A DNA stretch of 64,000 nt, from positions 27,368,427 through 27,432,426 of the forward strand of contig OX442315.1 in the NCBI GenBank assembly GCA_949358305.1, written 5' to 3'. Shown here piece by piece: positions 1 through 7,883 of this stretch (positions are counted from its first letter, which is position 1; the number at the start of each line of letters is the position of its first letter). The stretch is from Strigamia acuminata (taxonomy: Eukaryota; Arthropoda; Chilopoda; Geophilomorpha; Linotaeniidae). The notes under the pieces were generated by a model. It was not told where the DNA came from, did no database searches, and saw only the letters and a list, made by a program, of their open reading frames with translations. Made by a program: the position numbers and the translations under genes.

Positions 1-375
1 CATAATATAATATAATATAAATATAATCTATATCTATGGTGAAACCGTCACAAGGTCTCCAAATTGACTTGTGAGTGTGAAAAGGGCGTTGGTCGCTTAA
101 CAATGTCTGGCAATAGGTAATGGGCGGATGATTGGTAGTGATGATGTAGAAAAAAATGTATGCATGCTTCCATCTTTTACTTTTACTTTCTTCTAATAAT
201 TACAATACCGGTAATTACATTGTTTTACGTATATGTCAAGTTTAAAAATCGAATAAGGCATAGAAATATGTAAGAAATAAATAGAATTCTGTTTTTATAT
301 TAAAAGATTGATATTTATTGATGTAAATACACTAAACCATTGCTGTAATTTTGAATATATACGAAATAAACACAA
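1..375. other. Intergenic, AT-rich; 3' flank of the LRR gene
   Basis: No coding exon is visible. It opens with a short (ATAAT)n-like run at 1-30. A minus-strand AATAAA (read as tttatt on the plus strand at 314-319) lies about 57 bp beyond the stop of the LRR gene and is its likely poly(A) signal. Confidence 0.5.
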
Positions 376-1740
376 TTAAACGTACGTTAAAAAGGTATTT
401 TCGTAACAGGTCATAGCCTCTTTAAGCTGCACATCCAAGTTTTTCCATTTAATATAAGATGTAATTCTATCTAAGTCAATGTTATTACAATGGTAGATGT
501 ATAACATATTCATTGGATTCTGCACTCTCAGCAATTTGATGATCGAAGTGGAAGTAATAGCGGGGCACCTCGAAAATGCTAAAACCTTTAGACATTGCAG
601 CCCATTCGATTCAACTAGTTGCGAAAGAAAATCGTCAGAAAGTATTTCCCTATCCTTAATGCACAAATTTTCCAAACTTTTACATTGCACCAACAATGTT
701 TTCATTTTCTGTTCAGTCATTTCTAATTCGTCACAGTCTAAATATAGTTGACGAAGGCTTCTCATTGGAGCATTCATAATATCATCACTTTCATTCGAGA
801 TGGGACAATGCCTTAATGTTAATTTCTCTAACATTGGCCAAGTGCGATCTATAAGTCTAATATCGACCTGGTCAAATAGATACAGATGGAGGTCCGTCAA
901 TCGTTGCGAAAGTATGAAAATATTAAAAACCCGATCGTCCGGAGACCAAACTCTGCAATCTAAGCTTCTTAAATTGGGAAAATTGATTCTCACCAAGGGA
1001 AGCTCTGAGCTATGCCTTACAACGACATGTTTGATGGAATAAGTGTGCGATATCTGGTCTCTTTTTGACTGTTGCGCTAAATCAAGAAATAAACTCTTCC
1101 ACTTGTCATGCGTAAACGCTTTTAAAAGCGGCAGGTTGTTGAGAAGGAACAAAATCCCTTCATGTGTGTCATAATCCGTTGGTCCAAGACGCAAAAACTT
1201 CAGTTTGACACAACGGCTTAGTGAACGGAACCCGACGTCAGTACAATCATCACAACCAAGAATTGTGAGATGGATCAACAGTGGACAATTCTCCCCGATT
1301 GCAGCAGCAACTTTATCCGTACAATTAAGGAATTTTTGCCCAAGGAATAAACATTGAAGTTTTGGTGAACTTTGGAAAAGTTTGACGGTAGACGCAATTG
1401 ACAAAATTGGTCGTCCGCAATAATCGTGCATGTTTAATTGAACAAGGTTTTTACAAACCTGACTTATTTTATCGCAAAGAGGAGTTGTGCACAGATCAAA
1501 CAAATCGAAATGGTGTAGTGATAAGGTGCCAGAATTAACGAAAACGTTTGAAGGAAAACGTTTTTTTGGGTATCCGATATTCGAACGTTCATCGTAAAAT
1601 GGCAGACACAGTCTTTCAAATACGTTGTGAATAAATATTTGAGGTTGACTTGCCAGTTGATCTTGCATCTCTTCTAATCGAGTAACTATCACATTTAAGC
1701 ACAATTCTTCCAAACTCGAAGCCGGTTTCCTGCGTGGCAT
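376..1740 (-). CDS. Leucine-rich-repeat protein with BC-box-like N-terminus (single exon)
   Basis: An uninterrupted 454-residue frame from ATG at 1740 to TAA at 376-378, with no splice sites needed. Irregular LRRs of about 25-28 residues run from about residue 95 to 445, for example NLVQLNMHDYCG, LIHLTILGCDDCTDVGFRSL, MLEKLTLRHCPI, SLRQLYLDCDELEMT and CLKVLAFSRCPAIT. This is the cysteine-containing style of F-box/AMN1/ZYG11 proteins. No F-box is recognisable. Residues 9-17, SLEELCLNV, fit the elongin-BC box consensus (A/S/T/P)LxxxCxxx(A/I/L/V). By analogy with ZYG11-type receptors the protein may be a substrate receptor of a CUL2/CUL5 ubiquitin ligase; that is inference. A plain LRR scaffold is the alternative. 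The absence of introns contrasts with every other well-supported gene here except AKAP14. Confidence 0.75.
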   Translation of the reverse strand: MPRRKPASSLEELCLNVIVTRLEEMQDQLASQPQIFIHNVFERLCLPFYDERSNIGYPKKRFPSNVFVNSGTLSLHHFDLFDLCTTPLCDKISQVCKNLVQLNMHDYCGRPILSIASTVKLFQSSPKLQCLFLGQKFLNCTDKVAAAIGENCPLLIHLTILGCDDCTDVGFRSLSRCVKLKFLRLGPTDYDTHEGILFLLNNLPLLKAFTHDKWKSLFLDLAQQSKRDQISHTYSIKHVVVRHSSELPLVRINFPNLRSLDCRVWSPDDRVFNIFILSQRLTDLHLYLFDQVDIRLIDRTWPMLEKLTLRHCPISNESDDIMNAPMRSLRQLYLDCDELEMTEQKMKTLLVQCKSLENLCIKDREILSDDFLSQLVESNGLQCLKVLAFSRCPAITSTSIIKLLRVQNPMNMLYIYHCNNIDLDRITSYIKWKNLDVQLKEAMTCYENTFLTYV

Positions 1741-1896
1741 GTTGACTGTGTGGGTCTAGATGTAAATAATGAAAATCTTGAACAAATTCTTATATATGCA
1801 AGACGTACGGCATGATAACGACACTTGGACGAAACAGGACAAAACGCATAATAGACGTTATTCGTCACACCTAGATCAAAATTTTCCCTTTTTATT

Positions 1897-1923
1897 AAAG
1901 GCTTTTATTTAACTTACCTTGAA

Positions 1924-1958
<35 letters not shown>

Positions 1959-2638
1959 TTCAACTTCCGGTTTGTCTAATTTTGGGTGTTTTTTCCAAAA
2001 ATCAATTCACCGTAACAAAAAATTAAAATTTGGGCTTCGTACCGCCCTAGAACAGGTCATTCTACACATTATGAAAAAAAGAAATAAAAAAAAGACTCAT
2101 TTTTCGGCGCTGTGGACTGGAAGTACGAATGCTGAAAACTCTGATTTACGGCAAACTTTAAGCATACCGGAGCGCCACCTGGCGGAACCCGTGTTCTTTA
2201 ATGTTCGCCCGATACGAATTTTGATGTTTTCGGCACTAAAAAAGGATTTAAAAATCCTGAAACCACGCTCATTTGATTGGAAATTGCATTCTGCACAAGT
2301 CTGTATGTTTCTTTTTTCAATTCGGTAAAAAAAAAAAAGTTTTTTTTACGATTGTAGCCGGCTACCGCATGGTCAATTAGTAAGAAATTTGAATTTAGCC
2401 ATAAAAACAAAAAATATGAAAAATGAACGGTTTAAAAAATTAAAAATATGTTTCCTGTGCAGAATTTGCCGCTCTTTCAAATGGTGCTGATAACTTTTTG
2501 ATCTGAGCTACATTTTTTTTTTTTGCTAAAAAATGATTTGTCATTTGACAAATTTTTAGCATAGCTATTTTTAGCAATTTATCAGGGATACAGCATAAAA
2601 GCCTTTTTCAAAAACGTAGTTTTTTTGGTTTACTTGTT
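1897..2638. repeat. Dispersed-type repeat, copy 1
   Basis: Begins aaaggctttt (1897-1906) and ends in the inverse aaaagccttt (2597-2606) plus a short tail. It shares long stretches with the adjacent copy 2 in the same order, including ccggtttgtctaattttggg, then a block around gagcgccacctggcggaac, then ttttgatgttttcg. The short terminal inverted repeats and the internal divergence suggest a non-autonomous DNA element or an old tandem duplicate of one. No transposase coding is seen; the open frames inside are interrupted and look incidental. Confidence 0.6.
1928..1959. repeat. (TGTC)n microsatellite
   Basis: About seven uninterrupted tgtc units inside repeat copy 1. The equivalent place in copy 2 (about 2669-2691) has a shorter gtgtgt run, so the array expanded or mutated after the copies diverged. 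Confidence 0.9.
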
Positions 2639-3199
2639 AAAGGCTTTTATTTAACTTGACTTGAACGTTTGTGTGTGCCTGTGTGTGTGTGGTTCAACCT
2701 CCGGTTTGTCTAATTTTGGGTGTTTTTTCCAAAAATCAATTAGGCATTAAAAAAAATTAAATTTAGGGCTTCGTCATGTCCTAGAACAGGTCATTCCACA
2801 CATTATAAAAGAATAAAATAAAAAAAAGACTCATTTTTAAGCGCTGTGGACTGGAAGTATGAATTAAAATTCTGATTTACTGCAAAATGTAATCAAAACG
2901 GAGCGCCACGTGGCGGAACCCGTGATTTTTAATGGACACCAAAATGTTCGCCGATACGAATTTTGATGTTTTCGATACCAAAAAAGGTTAAAAAAAATTC
3001 TGAAACCAGGTTAAATCTAGTTAAAACAAAAATTCCTATCTGCCCATATACTTTTTTTAAAAATATTATTTAGAAAAAGTACTTTGTTGAAAGTTTTTTG
3101 GTACGATCACGAAACAATCTGCGGTAATAGCGCATTCTGGCGGCAATTTGAAAAACCAATTTAAAAGCCTTTTTCCAAAACGTAGTTATTTACTTGTTA
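2639..3199. repeat. Dispersed-type repeat, copy 2
   Basis: Directly abuts copy 1 in the same orientation and repeats its landmarks: the aaaggctttt start at 2639-2648, ccggtttgtctaattttggg, gagcgccacgtggcggaac, ttttgatgttttcg and a terminal aaaagccttt at 3163-3172. It is shorter (561 versus 742 bp) because internal segments differ. Either a tandem duplication or two nested insertions of one family would explain it. Confidence 0.6.
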
Positions 3200-3477
3200 T
3201 ACCGTTACAACGTCCTAAAAAGTTTGGTAAATAAAATAAGGCCATAAATAAATAAATCAAATCAGTTTAAATCCAGTCACAACCAGTTTGCAAAGTAACT
3301 TTTATTATTTCCAATTACAAATCTGAGTTGCATCCGCAACATATGGTGCCAAAGCCTGGGAAATTATTAAAAAAAACCAAGAAAAATTCGATTCAATGGC
3401 TGATTTGGAGAAAAATCGAAGACAAAGAGAGGCAGCGAGGACGAACATTCGCAATATATATATTTCAATATATTTAG

Positions 3478-3947
3478 GACAGCTGAAGCAAGCCCGAAAG
3501 CATTGAAGCCGACATTAGATAAAGCTGAACAGAGACGTCCACGTCCCGTATCGGTGCACGTAATTCCTCCCCTTGATCAAGCTCTTGGTGGAGAAACCGT
3601 TCTCGATTCTAATGCTCCGAACATCGTAGCTGTCGTCATGCCTTTTAGAGCGGATCCTGGTCATGTAATTGCAGTGGCTCCCGAAGACGATGGGAATAAT
3701 AACCAGGGTAAGTTACATCTAACTTGGCATACCACTATTTCCGTTACATTTGGTTAGTTTACTAAAAATCACTAATTTTTTATTAACTTATTGGGATTTA
3801 TATTCAGGTAACGGTCTCAGTCACGGTGAATGTCTTTGCCAACTGTGTACCTGTTGCGATTATTGCAGGCAGGGGAACAGCGCTGTTATTCGTCGCTGCG
3901 ACTGTACGCCTCGCGACGCAAATCTTCCGACCGAGTGTGCTTGCTGA
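3478..3947 (+). CDS. Partial two-exon gene ending in a Cys-rich tail (unknown)
   Basis: I do not recognise this protein. An acceptor-like tttag precedes an open frame from 3478. It reads to a consensus donor at 3708 (caggtaagt context) and rejoins in frame after tattcag at 3808, ending at TGA 3945-3947. The first part is Pro/Asp-rich (HVIPPLDQALGGE, FRADPGHVIAVAPEDD). The second, about 46 residues, is strikingly Cys-rich: GECLCQLCTCCDYC, then RRCDC and TECAC. No start codon in this frame was found. An ATG at 3396 opens a basic peptide (MADLEKNRRQREAARTNIRN) in another frame, so the gene may be 5' incomplete or frameshifted. The Cys pattern suggests metal binding or disulphides, without a known family. 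Confidence 0.4.
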
Positions 3948-4020
3948 CCGTGTTGAAGCCCGAAGTCATTCCAGATCCACCACCTCAGCTGCTTCAACCT
4001 ATTCTCGTTTAACTTTATTT

Positions 4021-4473
4021 AATGTCCGGTATTCTAAGTTTGCGAATAATTGGTTATTTGTATCGTTGAAATTGATTTGTTTAAAATTTAAATGTATTTT
4101 TATTCTTTGCTAGTTTTTTGCTAAAAATGTTTTTCAGTTTTGCTAATTTGTTATATTACTTTGTGTGCTAAATAAAATTTATTCATAAAACTAACTTAAT
4201 GCATTTTTATTCGTGTGGTGTATATACATGTACGGTGTACGTCTATTAATGTCCGGTATTCTAAGTTTGCGAATAATTGGTTATTTGTATCGGTTGAAAT
4301 TGATTTGTTTAAAATTTAAATGTATTTTTATTCTTTGCTAGTTTTTTGCTAAAAATGTTTTTCAGTTTTGCTAATTTGTTATATTACTTTGTGTGCTAAA
4401 TAAAATTTATTCATTAAACTAACTTAATGCATTTTTATTCGTGTGGTGTATATACATGTACGGTGTACGTCTT
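4021..4473. repeat. Tandem duplication, 2 x 227 bp, nearly identical
   Basis: The segment starting aatgtccggtattctaag at 4021 is repeated from 4248 with only a few differences in about 225 bp, ending in tacatgtacggtgtacgtct both times. It lies just 3' of the Cys-rich gene and each copy has an aataaa, so it probably duplicates that gene's 3' UTR and poly(A) region. The near identity implies a recent event. Confidence 0.9.
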
Positions 4474-4635
4474 TTAATAATTTAGCGATCTTAAGGTAGT
4501 AAGTTAAATTATAATTTAAATAGAAAATAATAAAAAAAAGTAGCTGCATTCAAAAACTCTAAAAGGTATGCAAAACTGGTTTCGGTTTGCACGTGACGTC
4601 ATTCCCATTGAATAACATGGGAAAAATAAACAAAA

Positions 4636-4930
4636 AGTTGATGAAAAAAAGTAAAAAATAACAATTTAATGAAGAAAAAATTAAAAAATAACAATTTAAT
4701 GAAGAACAAAGTAAAAAATAACAATTTAATGAAGAAAAAATTTAAAAATAACAATTTAATAAAGAAAAAAGTAAAAAATACGGTAGCAATTTAATGAAGA
4801 AAAAAGTAAAAAATACGATAACAATTTAATGAAGAAAAAAGTAAAAAAATACGGTAACAATTTGATGAAGAAAAAAGTAAAAAATTACAATTTATGAATT
4901 TAATGAATAAAAAAGTACGAAATTGCAATT
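4636..4930. repeat. AT-rich minisatellite, about 8-9 units of 31-38 bp
   Basis: Repeated unit of the type aaaaaataacaatttaatga followed by agaaaaaagt. Later units carry an inserted acgg/acga before the acaattt core. Unit length drifts between roughly 31 and 38 bp and the last units are degenerate. It sits upstream of the Tudor-like gene. Confidence 0.85.
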
Positions 4931-5147
4931 AATTTAAAAGAAACTGTCAAAAATAAAAAATAGCGACGAATAGAATAAACAAATTCATTGACGGCGTTTT
5001 CTCCGATCCAATCATGTGTCATATTCAAATTAGTATTCTTCTGCTATGTAAATTGATTTCACTGTCGAAAATATAGTATAAATAGGCTGAAATGTGCTAT
5101 CTACGTTAGTTGCCGCTCAAATTCGATAATATATAGCACAGCAAACC

Positions 5148-6225
5148 ATGGATCCTAGCGAAGATCATGATCGAAGTTTTTATGAACCAACAGAGCCAAC
5201 AGAGCCAACAGAACCAACATTACTTGAACAGGCAGGATTTAGAACGCCTCCTGATATTGATCTGAGTAAGTATTTATTTGGCAATTGTTATTTGAGTTTT
5301 ATTTACTTTGTTGTTTTTAACAGCGCATTTTGATTTTGAAGACTTTCTCAAGTTGGTTAAGGACACCGCTTTTGAATGCGTCATAATTTTAACCGTCACA
5401 TGTAGAAAGGAATTTTGTAAACAAATACAAAGGAGCCGACTTTATAAATCGCTCAACGGAGACTTAAATGAATTCTACGAACAACTTTCGGTATATAATT
5501 TTTTAATTTTTAATTTTTTAATTTTTAATTTTTTAATTTTTAATTTAATTTTTTCATTTTTTTTAAGAACAAACATAACTTTATTCACCCGTTAAGAGGC
5601 TTAACCTGCGTTATGAGATCTGACATTGACAAGTGGAGCCGAGGTATTTGTTTGAGCTCTCCCGACAAAAATAATCGCATCATTTCCGTGTTAAATGTAG
5701 ATGAGGGGCACCAGGAAAGTGTACATATTTCAAATGTAAATATAAATTACAGTCAAAACTCTTTATAACGAATTATCGTTTAATTTGTCCTGTTCTACAA
5801 TTTCAACAATTTTAAGGAATCGGGATAAAATTAACATGAAACTTGCAAGTGGTGATAAAAGTTTACAAAAAAATAATGCTTGGTGCTAAAATTTGATTTT
5901 TTCACCTAATTCGTTTTAACGAATTCTCGTTATAACGAATCGATTCGTCCGGTCCTTTGCGATTCGTTATAAAGAGTTTCGACTGTATAAATTACGGAGT
6001 ATAAATTATAAATTAAATTATAAATTTTTATTTCAGGTTAAATTAATCGAACGGAAGTTTTTGCGACATCCAGTGTTTTTGATAAAAGAAAATCCACATG
6101 GATTAACATGTGAAGAATTTGATGTAAACGCATTTTGCGATGCTGTTGTTTTCCGAGATCAAGAGGAGGAGAGGACGAAAGAGGACGAAAGAGACCAAAA
6201 TGAAAATGTTGAAGTTGAAGCATAG
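5148..6225 (+). CDS. Small Tudor-domain-like protein, 4 exons
   Basis: Exons 5148-5265, 5324-5490, 5568-5735 and 6037-6225 join in frame to 213 residues. The N-terminus has an EPT triplet repeat (four EPT units). Residues about 40-170 look like one extended Tudor unit: a segment ending LNEFYEQL leads into PLRGLTCVMRSDIDKWSRGI, then VLNVDEGHQESVHISNVKLI and RKFLRHPVFLI. This matches the family pattern of Gly-x-x-Cys, Asp-x-x-Trp-x-Arg, an Asp-x-Gly-like turn (here Asp-Glu-Gly) and Leu/Val-rich strands. The C-terminus is acidic and charged. Tudor proteins of this kind bind methylarginine on Piwi-class partners in germ granules; a role here is inference. Some aromatic-cage residues are not evident, so binding may be lost. 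The third intron contains a MITE. The stop is TAG, followed by an in-frame extension. Confidence 0.5.
5750..5985. mobile_element. pogo-like MITE in the third intron of the Tudor-like gene
   Basis: 236 bp with terminal inverted repeats of about 23 bp: left cagtcaaaactctttataac, right (reverse complement) cagtcgaaactctttataac, one mismatch. It is flanked on both sides by TA (5748-5749 and 5986-5987), the target site of Tc1/mariner/pogo elements. It is too short for a transposase and has no significant open frame. Confidence 0.85.
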
Positions 6226-6432
6226 ATTTTTTCAGGCGAAGAAGGGATGATTCAAGAGGAAGAAGCTGATGTCCCTGAACAAATGATTCTAGTTGAAAAC
6301 AGGATGGAAATAGAAGATGTGGTCGAAAATGCAGCAAAGGAATATTATCTAAGAAACCGAGAGGACATAAAGGCCCGCGCATGTATCTTACCACAATGTG
6401 AAACTCCTGAAAGTGGAAAGCGTGCCAAGTGA
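6226..6432 (+). other. Open frame continuing past the TAG of the Tudor-like gene
   Basis: After TAG at 6223-6225 the same frame stays open for 68 codons to TGA at 6430-6432. It encodes an acidic segment followed by CILPQCETPE and a basic GKRAK end. An acceptor-like ttttttcag lies at 6227-6235. The part may therefore be joined by alternative splicing, be reached by readthrough, or be a former C-terminus cut off by a recent nonsense change. The sequence alone cannot decide. Confidence 0.4.
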
Positions 6433-6820
6433 AGAGCTGGGATATGTGTTACTTTTACGTTCATTTCCTCCAATTGTGAAAACTAACTGAACTGACCTAG
6501 AAGAATTTTTGTTAATTTATTTCAAATTGTTGCATGTGTTATTTTTGTATTTACCAACTTCAGTTTTTGTTGCATGCACTGTCCAGGCGGAATGAAAGAG
6601 CTTTCTAATATTGCAAAATCCGAATGCTGTGTGGCTTGTCAATGCAAAAATGAGTCGAAAAATGAAAGTGAAAAGCGTGCCAAGTGAAGAGCCGGGATAT
6701 GTGTTACTTTTACGTTCATTTCCTCCAATTGTGAAAACTAACTGAACTGACCTAGAAGAATTTTTGTGAATTTATTTCAAATTGTTGCATGTGTTATTTT
6801 TGTATTTACCAACTTCAGAT
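6411..6820. repeat. Duplicated 3' terminal segment, about 155 bp, 255 bp apart
   Basis: A block starting gaaagtggaaagcgtgccaa (6411-6565) recurs as gaaagtgaaaagcgtgccaa (6664-6820) with few changes, through tttttgtatttaccaacttc in both. Both copies end an open frame with the peptide KRAK and a TGA. Between them (6566-6660) a different Cys-rich stretch, HCPGGMKELSNIAKSECC then ACQCKNES, reads in frame into the second KRAK end. It looks like a duplicated last exon giving two alternative C-termini. Confidence 0.7.
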
Positions 6821-6903
6821 TTAACCAAAATAAAATTGTTTCATTTAAAACACGTTGTAGTTTTAATCTTGTTTCAGTTAGCAAAAGAGCATCGAAATAA
6901 TCT

Positions 6904-7226
6904 TTGTTTATAAAATTTTTATCGGATATTGGTTCGATACAAAGTGTAAGCACAAAAGTACATAGAAAATTTAGGTTCAGGACAAAAACTCGAGAAGGAG
7001 CATCAACTGAAAAAATAGATGATGATTTAGTTGCAGCCGTCGAAGCTTTTTTAAACAATTTCAACAACCCAGAACCCAATGGACATGTGCACCCAGCTGT
7101 TCCTGCTCTTGGAGATTTAGCTGACCAGCCTGCATGTTGACGCGGATATCGAGAAACTGCAGTTCGACCTTGAACTTGGTGATGAAAATGATAATTTAAA
7201 TCACCCTGAACCTAACGATAATAGGT
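6904..7226 (+). pseudogene. Degenerate coding fragment, unknown family
   Basis: A frame from about 6904 reads through REGASTEKIDDDLVAAVEAF and NNPEPNGHVHPAVPALGD to TGA at 7138. From about 7121 a different frame takes over with DADIEKLQFDLELGDENDN and HPEPNDNR, ending at a good donor (aataggtaag, 7227). The recurrence of PEPN in both halves and the +1 shift suggest one coding unit broken by a frameshift. The next possible exon (after ttccacag at 7535) adds CRHCAYEMYTV and a stop. It lies just upstream of TBC1D31 but is unrelated to it. Confidence 0.3.
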
Positions 7227-7238
7227 AAGCTTTACTTC

Positions 7239-7883
7239 TGCTAATTTTATTCATGGTTAATTCAAGTTTTCATATCTCGAAATCTCAAAGTTTGCAAACT
7301 AAATGCACGCATTTATTCGTTTCCAAGTTCCGTCCATAAAAATACTAAAACCAATACGATGGCTGAAAATAATTTCATACCACATGTATATGGAGCCATC
7401 AGGTATTAATTAGAGTCCGCAGCTAGGAGAGAAGTAGAACTGGCTAACATCAGTTTGATATCAATTTCTCTAAACCTTGATTAATTTTATTGAGATTTCA
7501 AAAATTTTCAGAAATTTATCATTTTGTTCCACAGATGTCGCCACTGTGCCTATGAAATGTACACAGTGTAATACCAGTGAATGCCGCTGCACGGCTCTGT
7601 TATTTGGAAAATAAGCATCGTTTATTTCTTTCCATTTAGCGGGAATCTTCAGAGCTCGCTCGTGGTGAACTACTAGTCCAATCCAATCTAAAGCTTAACA
7701 TGTCCCTTGGTATGTCCTCTATGATATGAATTCTAGGTCTCCTTAGAAATCGGATACCGAAAATTTAAATTCCTTTTTCAAAAATAAGAAGAATTAAAAA
7801 TAATAAGTTTAAATGCAATATTAGTAATTTGCTTTATTTTTTGTTTCAGAAATTATTTTCTTCTGGTAATCAACGGAAGTGGA
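7239..7883. other. Intergenic, 5' flank of TBC1D31
   Basis: No confident coding exon. A possible untranslated or terminal exon lies around 7640-7711 between tccatttag and a donor-like ggtatgtc, but it does not join in frame to TBC1D31 exon 1. An acceptor-like tttgtttcag at 7840-7849 may mark a 5' UTR intron for TBC1D31. Confidence 0.35.

Noticed and set aside
3396-3506. Short basic frame MADLEKNRRQREAARTNIRN near a tggtgcc motif, resembling the start of a BEL/Pao gag
   Set aside because: Only about 36 codons, no LTRs, reverse transcriptase or further gag seen; too little for a retrotransposon call.
4636-4930. Regularly spaced repeats considered as a CRISPR-like array
   Set aside because: Units are contiguous without unique spacers and the genome is eukaryotic; it is a minisatellite.
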